A stretch of DNA of 64,000 nucleotides from the NCBI GenBank assembly GCA_000158155.1, contig DS999406.1, forward strand, positions 266,006-330,005. Direction: 5' to 3'. Position 1 is the stretch's first letter, and every line of letters starts with the position of its first letter. Source of the DNA: a gamma proteobacterium NOR5-3 (GTDB lineage Bacteria > Pseudomonadota > Gammaproteobacteria > Pseudomonadales > Halieaceae). The position numbers and the translations under genes were made by a program. The notes under the pieces were generated by a model. It had not been told where the DNA came from. It ran no database searches and saw nothing but the letters and a program-made list of their open reading frames with translations. Below, piece by piece: positions 52,996 to 60,735 of this stretch.

Positions 52996-53760
52996 CTAGC
53001 GCGGGATTCGGCGCAGCGCAGACAAGGCCTGCGTCACCTCACAATCCTTTTTGTAGGCTGACTGAGCCAGGCGGTTTTCCAGCGTCGGGGTGTCGACAAG
53101 GGGCTCTTCCTGTAGAAACAGTAAGACATTCCCCAGCTCTGTCATCTGCACGATACCCACACCGGCAAAGTGTTGCTGCGCCGCATTCACAATATCCACA
53201 AGAGCGGCCGCCGACTCCGGCAAGGTGTTAAGCGCAATGGCTCCACCGGCATTGAGACGCCGAGCCAACGTCGCAAAAAACAGCTCATCGCGCAGAGCTT
53301 GTGGTGGAGTGCGGTCGTTAAACAGGTCGCACAGCACCAGATCATAGTGGGCTCTGTCACGCCCGAGAAAGTCCATAGCATCGCCGACATGAATCAGTTG
53401 CTCTGGGGGCAGCGCAAAGTGCTCCCGCGCCGCGTGCAACATTTCACCACTCATTTCGACGCCTGAAAGACGGGGCGCGGGCGACCAGGCCCGAAGATGA
53501 CGGAGAAACCCACCACCACCGCACCCAAGATCAAGTACCGCCGACACCTGCTCGGGAAGTAAAGCTGCCAACATCATGGCGCGATGATTAGGGAGTACCA
53601 GAGCGGCGGGGTCCTTCAGGCACAGTGCCGTTTGGATGGCGCCGGCGGAACTGCACAGCCAACGATAACCGTGAGCCTCGAACAAGCGGCAGTCAGGCAC
53701 AGCGCCGGGCACCTCGAAATCTGGCGTGCTCAGCGCCAACAAATCGCCAAAACTAATCAA
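52996..53760 (-). CDS. Spermidine synthase-like SAM-dependent methyltransferase
   Basis: 254 residues. SAM motif I is AVLDLGCGGGGFLRHLRAW, the acidic loop LSGVEMSGEM and HVGDAMDFLGRDRAHYDLVLCDLFND, which resembles the spermidine synthase/methyltransferase-like group. The start is a TTG at 53760 with a poor ribosome site, because no ATG or GTG is available in frame; the frame is open upstream to the preceding gene's stop at 53791. Function unknown. It follows the hydroxyacid dehydrogenase by 30 bases and may be in its operon. Confidence 0.78.
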   Translation of the reverse strand: MISFGDLLALSTPDFEVPGAVPDCRLFEAHGYRWLCSSAGAIQTALCLKDPAALVLPNHRAMMLAALLPEQVSAVLDLGCGGGGFLRHLRAWSPAPRLSGVEMSGEMLHAAREHFALPPEQLIHVGDAMDFLGRDRAHYDLVLCDLFNDRTPPQALRDELFFATLARRLNAGGAIALNTLPESAAALVDIVNAAQQHFAGVGIVQMTELGNVLLFLQEEPLVDTPTLENRLAQSAYKKDCEVTQALSALRRIPR

Positions 53761-53790
53761 AGCATCGCTGACAAACGCCGAGCCCCGGGT

Positions 53791-54762
53791 TCAGGCCCCA
53801 TAGACCTCAGGATTGGCGCAGCTGGGCATGCGCTCCCCCGCTAAGGCTGCAAGCATGTTCGCTGCGGCCATGTCTGCCATCTTTTCCCGGGTGGCCAGCG
53901 TGGCACTGCCAATATGCGGTGTTGCCACAACGTTAGGCAGGCTCAACAAAGGGTGGTCCTCAGGAACAGGCTCTCGCTCGAAGACATCCAGGCCCGCTGC
54001 AGCGAGCCTGTCGTGACTCAAAGCATCCGCCAGAGCCACCTCATCAACAATGCCACCGCGAGCCGTATTCACCAATACGGCGTCGCGCTTCATCAAGCCC
54101 AGTCGCCGGGCGTCAATGAGATTGCGCGTTTCCTCGCCCAGGGCGACGTTCACACTGACGAAATCGCTCTGCGCCATCAGATCGTCCAGCTCCACAGCCT
54201 CAACTCCGGGGACAGCGCGGGGAGTGCGGTTCCAGGCGATCACGTTCATTCCAAAACCTGCGGCACGACGAGCCACCGCCTGCCCCACTTCACCGAGACC
54301 TACGATACCGAGCGTGGCACCGGCGATATCCTTGCCCGTGAAAAACTCCGGCGACCAGGCATTCTCGGTACGCCAGTGACCGCCGCGCACAAATCGGTCC
54401 GCCTCTACCAGACGTCGGGCCGCCGCCAGCAACAATGCAAAACTGGCATCGGCGGTGGTCTCCACCAGCACGCCCGGCGTATTACCCACGGGGATTCCCC
54501 TTGCTGTGGCTGCTGCCAGATCAATATGATCAACGCCCACAGACATGGACGCGATAAAGCGCAAACCGGGATTGGCGTCGAGCAAAGCCTCATCAATCCG
54601 ATCGGTGAGGAGACAGAGCAAGCCTTCACAACCGACAAGCTCATCGCGCAGACCCGCAGCGGGCAGGAGACCAGGGCCCATCCAGACGTTCATGTCGCAA
54701 TGGTCAGGCAGCTGGTGAATCTTCTGGCCGGGGAGTTGATGTGTTACGAGTATCTTAGGCAT
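53791..54762 (-). CDS. D-2-hydroxyacid dehydrogenase (glyoxylate/hydroxypyruvate reductase-like)
   Basis: 323 residues. It has GVDHIDLAAATARGIPVGNTP, the NAD-binding GATLGIVGLGEVGQAVARRA, catalytic Arg in VNTARGGIVDE, Glu in DVFEREPVP and His in TPHIGSATLATREKM. The profile is that of GhrB/glycerate dehydrogenase. It reduces glyoxylate or hydroxypyruvate with NAD(P)H. It is divergent from the ChrR-like cupin gene. A same-length open frame on the opposite strand is a shadow. Confidence 0.9.
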   Translation of the reverse strand: MPKILVTHQLPGQKIHQLPDHCDMNVWMGPGLLPAAGLRDELVGCEGLLCLLTDRIDEALLDANPGLRFIASMSVGVDHIDLAAATARGIPVGNTPGVLVETTADASFALLLAAARRLVEADRFVRGGHWRTENAWSPEFFTGKDIAGATLGIVGLGEVGQAVARRAAGFGMNVIAWNRTPRAVPGVEAVELDDLMAQSDFVSVNVALGEETRNLIDARRLGLMKRDAVLVNTARGGIVDEVALADALSHDRLAAAGLDVFEREPVPEDHPLLSLPNVVATPHIGSATLATREKMADMAAANMLAALAGERMPSCANPEVYGA

Positions 54763-54814
54763 GCGCGCACTTTATCGCAGCCGCGCAGTAACACAAAGGT
54801 TCCTGTGAACCAGG

Positions 54815-54839
54815 GGAACACTTTGACCGGTATAACGTC
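54815..54839 (+). promoter_or_regulatory. ECF-sigma-type promoter before the ChrR-like cupin gene
   Basis: GGAAC (54815-54819) and CGTC (54836-54839) are separated by 16 bases, the spacing and elements of many extracytoplasmic-function sigma promoters. The implied leader is about 25 bases. A small inverted repeat GGTTC-CTGT-GAACC lies just upstream (54798-54811). No sigma factor gene is nearby. Confidence 0.4.
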
Positions 54840-54870
54840 CAACTGGGATCGATGATTTAAAGGTATGAAC

Positions 54871-55557
54871 ATGACAGCAAGCGCCCTGCACGGTGATCTC
54901 AACAGTCGCATCGCCGTAAACAGTAGTACTCAGGATTGGGAAGCGAGCCCCGGCGGCGAGGTGTTACGCAAGCGTCTGCACCGCGTGGGCCCCGCCGAGA
55001 GCGGCCAGGTCACCTCTCTTGTGCGCTATCAACCGGGCAGCCAGTTTCCCGCTCACGCACATCCCGAGGGCGAAGAAATTCTTGTCCTTGAAGGCGTGTT
55101 TTCTGACGAGCACGGTGACTGGCCGGCGGGCACTTACCTGCTCAATCCCGAGGGCTTTAGTCATGCACCGTTTTCCACCGATGGCTGCCTGCTGTTCGTC
55201 AAGCTGCGGCAGTTTCCCGGTGACACGCGCAAGCATGTTGCCCTGGACACCAACGAAAGCGAATGGCGCTCAAGCGTGCGTCCGGGCGTGAGCTGGAAGA
55301 AACTCTACGCACAGGAACCCTTTAGCGACCATATGCGCCTGGAGCGCTGGAGTACGCCAGGCAGCGTCGGCGAACTCAAGTTTCCCCAGGGCGCCGAACT
55401 ATTTGTGCTCGACGGTGAGTTTTCTGACGGCCTCGGTGATTACCCGGAGCACTGCTGGCTTCGCCTGCCCCCGGGAAGCTCTTTGAGCCCCGAAGGCAAT
55501 ACGCCTTGTGAGCTCTATATCAAAGAGGGTGGCTTCCCCTACCTGCGAGAGGCTTAG
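54871..55557 (+). CDS. ChrR-like bicupin protein
   Basis: 228 residues. I start at the ATG at 54871 because AAAGG is 7 bases upstream; an ATG two codons earlier is too close to it. The first cupin has the ChrR zinc pattern: FPAHAHPEGEEILVLEGVFSDEHGDWPAGTYL (His, His, Glu and a later His), then FSHAPFSTDGCLLFVKLRQF. A second, shorter cupin (ELFVLDGEFSDGLGDYP) follows, in which most metal His are missing. In ChrR this domain senses singlet oxygen or peroxide to free a sigma factor, but the N-terminal sigma-binding domain is absent here. The probable role is oxidant response or a dioxygenase-like enzyme. Confidence 0.82.
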   Translation: MTASALHGDLNSRIAVNSSTQDWEASPGGEVLRKRLHRVGPAESGQVTSLVRYQPGSQFPAHAHPEGEEILVLEGVFSDEHGDWPAGTYLLNPEGFSHAPFSTDGCLLFVKLRQFPGDTRKHVALDTNESEWRSSVRPGVSWKKLYAQEPFSDHMRLERWSTPGSVGELKFPQGAELFVLDGEFSDGLGDYPEHCWLRLPPGSSLSPEGNTPCELYIKEGGFPYLREA

Positions 55558-56318
55558 AGGGTGAGGCCCCCGTCCACAACGATGCATTCCCCATTGGTGT
55601 AGCTGCTGGCATCGGACACGAGATACAACACGGTGCCGGCCATTTCTTCCGGTTCCGCGTGGCGTCCCATGGGAATCTTCGTCATCGCTTCTTTGTAAAT
55701 CTCTTCATGCTCAAACAGCGCGCCGGCAAATTTGGTTTTGGTCAGTCCGGGAAGCAGCGCATTGCAACGAATCCCCAGGGGCGCACATTCTTTGGCAAAG
55801 GACTTGGTCATGCTCACCACGGCGGCTTTGGTGATGGAGTAAATGCCCTGCATAGGTCCGGGCTGCAACGCGTTAATAGAAGCGGTGTTCACAATGGCCC
55901 CTCCGCCGTGTTCGCGCATGAGTTTTCCGGCTTCGACGGACATAAAGAAATAGCCACGGATATTCACTTCCACCGTCTTGTTAAAGGCGCCGAGATCCGT
56001 ATCGAGGACATGTCCAAAGTAGGGGTTGGTTGCCGCATTGTTGACGCAGATATCCAGACGGCCATGGGTGCTGCGAATATGCGCAAAAATCGCACTGATA
56101 TCCTCCATACGGCCTACGTGGCAGGGAAAAGCCTCAGCCTTGCCGCCGGCCTGGACGATGGAGTCTGCAACGGCCTGACAGTCTTCCTGCCTGCGACTCG
56201 AGACAATCACCAGCGCGCCGTGCTTCGCCAGTAACCGGGCAATCGCCTCACCAATCCCGCGACTCGCACCGGATACCAGGGCGATTTTGCCGCTCAAATC
56301 AAACAATGAATCTGCCAT
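55554..56318 (-). CDS. Short-chain dehydrogenase/reductase (SDR)
   Basis: 254 residues from the ATG at 56318, with AGGTGA 7 bases upstream. Cofactor motif: ALVSGASRGIGEAIARLL. NNAAT and the catalytic Ser-Tyr-Lys are in NTASINALQPGPMQGIYSITKAAV, and ALLPGLTKTKFA is typical of classical SDRs. SRRQED after strand 2 suggests NADP(H). The substrate is unknown; the cluster context suggests a hydroxyl or keto intermediate of the nearby catabolic set. It is convergent with the cupin gene, overlapping it by 4 bases. Confidence 0.9.
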   Translation of the reverse strand: MADSLFDLSGKIALVSGASRGIGEAIARLLAKHGALVIVSSRRQEDCQAVADSIVQAGGKAEAFPCHVGRMEDISAIFAHIRSTHGRLDICVNNAATNPYFGHVLDTDLGAFNKTVEVNIRGYFFMSVEAGKLMREHGGGAIVNTASINALQPGPMQGIYSITKAAVVSMTKSFAKECAPLGIRCNALLPGLTKTKFAGALFEHEEIYKEAMTKIPMGRHAEPEEMAGTVLYLVSDASSYTNGECIVVDGGLTL

Positions 56319-56382
56319 GCCTTTCACCTTTTTAGATTGTTACGTCGAAATTTCGGGGGAGAATTTTATGTGATGCCGGTGT

Positions 56383-57543
56383 TTAGTCGAAAGCGGGGAC
56401 CGGCCGTTTTGGCCAGCGGCTAAAAGCCCACAGCCAGTACATGGCTACCATGGCCAGGGGCAGAGACCAGGCGAGACGAAAGCCCCCCAGAGTCAGCAGC
56501 AGACCTGCGAGCAACGGACCCAACACGCGCCCCCAGGCCGAGGCTGCGCCAGCTGCCCCCATCATTCTTCCGCGCAACTGCGGAGCACTACGCTGACTGG
56601 CAAAGGAGTTCAGCACCGGCATACACAGGGTCGCACCGGTAAGCGCCACCAGCACCGAGCCCACCATCGCGACAGCGCCACTGGCTAAGACAGTCAGAAC
56701 CATGCCGACCAGAAACATACTCACGCATACGCGCAGCAGGCGCAGCTCACCCAACAGTTTCACCAGAGGGCCCATCAAGAGGCCCTGAGTGAGGGCCATG
56801 AGCGCCCCTTGCGCACCAAACACAATACCCACCTCCCGGGCACTCCAGTCCAGCCATGCGTACACCCACAGGGGAAACAGATAGGTCGCGGCGCTCACAC
56901 TGCTGGTGTGCCACAGGTACTGCAACATGAGTAATCGGCTTTGCGTCTGGCGCAGTACACTCCACAGTGACTGTTTTTTAGCAGCGCCGTCTCGCGGCTG
57001 GCTCTTGTCGCGGTGATGCGACTCCGGAAGAAAAAGCCATGCGGCAATCACCGCTAACACTGACATCACGGCGGCCAACAGGCAGGGAATAAAAAAACTA
57101 CCATCAGGACCGGACAGCAGACCACCCAGCACCGGCCCGAGCACCAAACCCAGTCCAAATGACGCGCCAATCATGCCCATACCTTTAGCGCGCTCTGCCG
57201 GTGGGGTGATGTCAGCCATCATCGCCGAGGCAACACCAAAGTTACCGGCCATGAGGCCTGCAAAAGCGCGAGCAACGTAAATCATCGTCAAGGTCTCTGC
57301 CGAGGCCAGGATCAGATAACCCACCGCCGCACCACTGGTGCAGATCATAAGCACCGGCTTGCGCCCTATTTGATCAGAGAGCTTTCCCCACCAGGGCCCG
57401 GCCACACCCGCGCACAGCGCATAGCTGGCAATAATCATGGCGATATCAAAGTCACTGGCACCGAGCCGCGGCGACAGAAAAGGCAGAATGGGAATGACAA
57501 TCCCAAAGCCGATCATGTCCAAAAGTACTACGGCAAACAGCAA
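56383..57543 (-). CDS. MFS drug/metabolite exporter (TetA-like DHA1)
   Basis: 386 residues or slightly more, 12 helices. The start of helix 1 is LLFAVVLLDMIGFGIVIPIL, and the loop 2-3 motif A is GKLSDQIGRKPVLMI, both TetA/DHA1 hallmarks. The frame starts at a TTG (57543) placed right at helix 1. However, a good N-terminus (QPDFRRHG before LLLF) extends upstream to the ubiX stop, where only CTG or ATT codons could start (ATT at 57597 has CAGGG 7 bases before it). It probably exports a toxic substrate or intermediate. Confidence 0.83.
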   Translation of the reverse strand: MLFAVVLLDMIGFGIVIPILPFLSPRLGASDFDIAMIIASYALCAGVAGPWWGKLSDQIGRKPVLMICTSGAAVGYLILASAETLTMIYVARAFAGLMAGNFGVASAMMADITPPAERAKGMGMIGASFGLGLVLGPVLGGLLSGPDGSFFIPCLLAAVMSVLAVIAAWLFLPESHHRDKSQPRDGAAKKQSLWSVLRQTQSRLLMLQYLWHTSSVSAATYLFPLWVYAWLDWSAREVGIVFGAQGALMALTQGLLMGPLVKLLGELRLLRVCVSMFLVGMVLTVLASGAVAMVGSVLVALTGATLCMPVLNSFASQRSAPQLRGRMMGAAGAASAWGRVLGPLLAGLLLTLGGFRLAWSLPLAMVAMYWLWAFSRWPKRPVPAFD

Positions 57544-57599
57544 TAGTCCGTGGCGACGAAAATCGGGCTGTACCTGCGGTGTAGCGGCTGCGTTAATGC

Positions 57600-58157
57600 T
57601 CAGCCCTGCCAGCGGCTGATAGAGGTATCGTTAATCCCGAACAGGTCAAGACTACGACCCAAACTCTGGGTAACGAACTCATCCAGGGTCTCCACCCCGG
57701 TGTAAAACGCCGGGACCGGTGGCGCGATCACCGCGCCCATTTCGGACAGGGAAGTCATGGTGCGCAGATGCCCGGTGTGCAGGGGCGTTTCGCGCACCAT
57801 AAGCACCAGACGACGACGCTCCTTGAGCACCACATCTGCGGCACGGGTAAGTAGCGTAGACGTCACACCCGTGGCGATCTCTGACATGGTTTTGACCGAG
57901 CACGGGGCGATGAGCATACCGTCAGTGATAAACGAGCCACTGGCGATGGCCGCACCGACATTCTTTACCGGATACACCACGTCGGCATGAGACTTGAGCT
58001 CTTCGGCACTGATGGACAACTCATGATGCAGCGTGAGCTCAGCGGACTTACTCATCACCAAATGTGATTCCACGCCCGCCTGCCTCAGCATCTGCAGAGC
58101 CCGTAAGCCCAACACTATGCCCGAGGCACCACTGATTCCGACGATTATCTTGCGCAT
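57600..58157 (-). CDS. ubiX: UbiX-type flavin prenyltransferase
   Basis: 185 residues from the ATG at 58157, with AGGAG 7 bases upstream. FMN site: KIIVGISGASGIVLGLRAL; also GMLIAPCSVKTMSEIATGVTSTLLTRAADVVLKE, RRLVLMVRETPLHTGHLRTM and PPVPAFYTGV, the UbiX signature set. It prenylates reduced FMN to make prFMN, the cofactor of UbiD-type decarboxylases (ubiquinone, phenolic acids). No UbiD gene is in the window. It overlaps the MFS frame and lies after the hydrolase gene. Confidence 0.93.
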   Translation of the reverse strand: MRKIIVGISGASGIVLGLRALQMLRQAGVESHLVMSKSAELTLHHELSISAEELKSHADVVYPVKNVGAAIASGSFITDGMLIAPCSVKTMSEIATGVTSTLLTRAADVVLKERRRLVLMVRETPLHTGHLRTMTSLSEMGAVIAPPVPAFYTGVETLDEFVTQSLGRSLDLFGINDTSISRWQG

Positions 58158-58201
58158 GTGAGCTCCTGCTGTCTGGGGCTGCACTCTAGCAGGACCGCCG
58201 C

Positions 58202-58231
58202 CCCGGTCCCAGTGAACTTAGCGGGACCGGG
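58202..58231. other. Perfect 9-bp hairpin between the hydrolase and ubiX genes
   Basis: CCCGGTCCC (58202-58210) pairs exactly with GGGACCGGG (58223-58231) over a 12-base loop, starting 8 bases after the alpha/beta hydrolase stop on the minus strand. No T-run follows on the minus side (GCGGCGG), so it may slow or stabilise the transcript rather than terminate it. Confidence 0.45.
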
Positions 58232-58238
58232 TGCTAGC

Positions 58239-59132
58239 TCAGCCCGGGTCTACCTCTGCAAAAAACCGGTCGATGGCCGCAACAGCAAGCGGCTCATCGA
58301 GCATCGGTGCATGACCGCGCTCGGGAACGTTAACGACCTGCAGGCCCGGGGAGAGCTCCTGCATTTTTTTAACGCAATCCATGGCAAGTAAGTCGCTCAG
58401 CGCGCCGCGCACCAACAGCAGAGGCATAGCCGCCATATTCGCAAACAGCGGCCACAGGTCCGGGGGCACCGCGTTGGTATCTGCGTCGAGCATTGCCTGC
58501 GCTATCGCCGCGTCATGGGCCAGCACAGGGACACCCTCTACCTCACGATACAGACCCTGGGTAAAACGCAGCCACTCTTCATCGGTGTAGCGGGGGAAGG
58601 CGCCCTCATTGATCTGTCGGGTCTGCGCCACGGCATCATCCCAGGTGCGTATCTGAGGGTGCTTGCCCACGTAATTCTTAATGCGCTCAAGACCCACGGG
58701 ATCAAGCTCGGGACCAATATCGTTGAGCACCACTGCTGCAAAACGCTCAGGCTGCATATTGGCCATGAGCATGGACATCAGCCCACCCATAGAGGTGCCG
58801 ATGACCAGCACCCTGTCTATCGCGAGCTTGTCCAGCAGGGTAAACATGTCGCCGACGTAGGTCACCGGCGTGTAGTTCGCCGGGTTGCTGTCATAGGCCG
58901 ACAGGCCACGCCCGCGTTGATCAACACTGATAACCCGCCGGGTTTTGGCCAGGTGCGCTGCGATCCAGGCGAAGTCGGCTGAGTTTCGCGTCAGGCCATG
59001 CATGCAAAGCACCGGTAACAGCGCTGACCCATCGGGGCCCGGGTAATCCCGCGCATAGAGGCGCAAACCATCGGCAGTGTCGTACCACAGGTCCTTGTAT
59101 TGTGAATCGCAGTCCGCGCTGATCTCAGGCAT
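58239..59132 (-). CDS. Alpha/beta hydrolase
   Basis: 297 residues from the ATG at 59132, with GGAGA 9 bases upstream; the ATG at 59147 is also in frame. Family features: LPVLCMHGLTRNSADF (oxyanion), nucleophile in LVIGTSMGGLMSMLMA, a putative acid near LLLVRGALSDLL, and His in ERGHAPMLDEP. It has no signal peptide, so it is cytoplasmic. It probably acts on an ester or C-C bond of the compound activated by the adjacent ligase. It overlaps the ligase stop by 8 bases. Confidence 0.88.
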   Translation of the reverse strand: MPEISADCDSQYKDLWYDTADGLRLYARDYPGPDGSALLPVLCMHGLTRNSADFAWIAAHLAKTRRVISVDQRGRGLSAYDSNPANYTPVTYVGDMFTLLDKLAIDRVLVIGTSMGGLMSMLMANMQPERFAAVVLNDIGPELDPVGLERIKNYVGKHPQIRTWDDAVAQTRQINEGAFPRYTDEEWLRFTQGLYREVEGVPVLAHDAAIAQAMLDADTNAVPPDLWPLFANMAAMPLLLVRGALSDLLAMDCVKKMQELSPGLQVVNVPERGHAPMLDEPLAVAAIDRFFAEVDPG

Positions 59133-60675
59133 AGGTCTTGTCTCCATACTGTTTACGCAGTTCGCGCTTGAGTATCTTGCCATTGGGATTGCGCGGCAAC
59201 TCTTCGATCGGGATGCAGTCCGCCAGTCGTTGCTGTTTCCCTAAACGTTGATTGGCCCAATCCATTACCGAAGTCATATCACAGCCTGAATCCCGCATCA
59301 CCAACAGGGCAATGGGCGTCTCACCCCAGCGCTCACTGGTCGCGGCAATCACGGCGACGTCCTCGACTTCCGGGTGCGTTATCAGCACCGCTTCAATATC
59401 CTGAGGGTAGATATTCTGCCCCCCGGACAGAATCATGTCCTTTTTGCGATCCACAATGTACAGAAAAGCCCGGGCATCCAGATAACCGATATCGCCCGAA
59501 CGCAGCCAGACCTGCCCCGCGGCGTCGACATAGCGCGCCGCTTGATTGGCATCATCACGCTGCCAGTAACCGGACATGGTAATGCGGCCCCGCGATACGA
59601 TCTCCCCGGCCTGACCGACAGCGCAGGGCTTATCGTCGTCCCCGACAATCAGCAGATCTGTTCCCACAAGCGGCTTGCCTACCGATGACCAGCGCCCCTG
59701 TGCGTCCTCGGGATCCAGCGTCGTGATAATGCCTTCGGTAAGCCCGTAAAGCTCGATAATCCCGCAGGGAAAGGTGTCAAACAATGCTCGCTTGAGTCCC
59801 TCATGAAGCGGAGACCCACAGCTCATCATGGCCTGCATGCTCGAAAGATCACGGGGGGACCGGCCCTGCGCCTCCAAAACCCGCTGAAACTGAATGGGCA
59901 CCATTGCCGTGTGGGTGATGGACTGTGCTTCTACGCTGTCAAGAAACGTCGATGCCTCAAAGCGCGAATGCACAACGAGGGTGCCCCCGGCCAACAAGGT
60001 ACAGAGCATCGCTACCCAGGATATATTCGAGTACAAACCAATGGTTAAAAGGGTCCGGGCGCCACTGTGGTAGCGCAGGGCAATGGCCAGATCATAGGCC
60101 CAGTCGCGCCGTCCGCCGTGAGTATGCAAGATACCCTTAGGCAATCCGGTGGTCCCGGAGCTGTAAATAATATTCAGCGGTGCATCGTGACTTAGCAACA
60201 CCTTGGGGAGCGTATTGGGCTGCCCCGAGGCCAGTCGCTCCATGGACTGCCACCCCGGCGCAGCTGTGTCACTAATGCACAAAAGCCCCTGCGGCAGTTG
60301 GGGCAACAAAGCGTCAAAGCGCCCTCGGTACTCATCGCTCACAACCAAGGTACTGATACCTGCATCACTGAGCATGGCAACAATCGCTGCATCGGATACC
60401 GAGGTATTGAGGGGCACTGATACCGCGCCGGAAGCCAGGGTGCCAAAAAGAGCGGTGAGCATGGCATAGCCATTGACCATGAAGACACCCACACGATCGC
60501 CGGGCTGTATGCCCGCAGTGAGTAGCCCATGACCAAAGCGATGATTATCGGCGACAAATTCTGACCAGGTCTTTGCCGTATCGTCAGCGATCACCGCCAG
60601 CCTGTCGTTTCGCCAACGCCCATGCAGAGCAAGGATTTCGGGCAACAGAGGAGACAGCGAAGGGAATTCGCGCAT
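59125..60675 (-). CDS. AMP-binding acyl-CoA ligase (fatty-acid/aromatic-acid:CoA ligase)
   Basis: 516 residues from the ATG at 60675, with GGAGG 8 bases upstream. ANL core motifs: P-loop IIYSSGTTGLPKGILHTHGG, ELYGLTEG (A5), GQVWLRSGDIGYLD (A7), VDRKKDMILSGGQNIYP (A8 hinge) and the A10 lysine in NPNGKILKREL. It forms acyl-AMP and then acyl-CoA. The substrate is unknown. The leader directly follows the terminator at 60691-60728, and the gene overlaps the hydrolase start at its end. Confidence 0.9.
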   Translation of the reverse strand: MREFPSLSPLLPEILALHGRWRNDRLAVIADDTAKTWSEFVADNHRFGHGLLTAGIQPGDRVGVFMVNGYAMLTALFGTLASGAVSVPLNTSVSDAAIVAMLSDAGISTLVVSDEYRGRFDALLPQLPQGLLCISDTAAPGWQSMERLASGQPNTLPKVLLSHDAPLNIIYSSGTTGLPKGILHTHGGRRDWAYDLAIALRYHSGARTLLTIGLYSNISWVAMLCTLLAGGTLVVHSRFEASTFLDSVEAQSITHTAMVPIQFQRVLEAQGRSPRDLSSMQAMMSCGSPLHEGLKRALFDTFPCGIIELYGLTEGIITTLDPEDAQGRWSSVGKPLVGTDLLIVGDDDKPCAVGQAGEIVSRGRITMSGYWQRDDANQAARYVDAAGQVWLRSGDIGYLDARAFLYIVDRKKDMILSGGQNIYPQDIEAVLITHPEVEDVAVIAATSERWGETPIALLVMRDSGCDMTSVMDWANQRLGKQQRLADCIPIEELPRNPNGKILKRELRKQYGDKTYA

Positions 60676-60690
60676 CACAAGATCCTCCAG

Positions 60691-60728
60691 AAAAAATCCT
60701 GCACCGCCCCTAAGGGAGGCGATGCAGG
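60691..60728 (-). terminator. Strong intrinsic terminator after the TonB receptor gene
   Basis: On the minus strand the arms 60728-60718 and 60708-60698 pair over 11 positions (one G/T pair) around a short loop, followed by six T (60696-60691). It lies 8 bases after the receptor stop. The ligase start is only 15 bases downstream of the T-run, so ligase expression requires read-through or a promoter inside the receptor gene. Confidence 0.8.
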
Positions 60729-60735
60729 CAAGTGT

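Noticed and set aside
53914..54855. A 313-codon plus-strand open frame opposite the hydroxyacid dehydrogenase
   Set aside because: The minus strand encodes a complete dehydrogenase with NAD site and catalytic Arg, Glu and His. The plus frame lacks motifs and a ribosome site.
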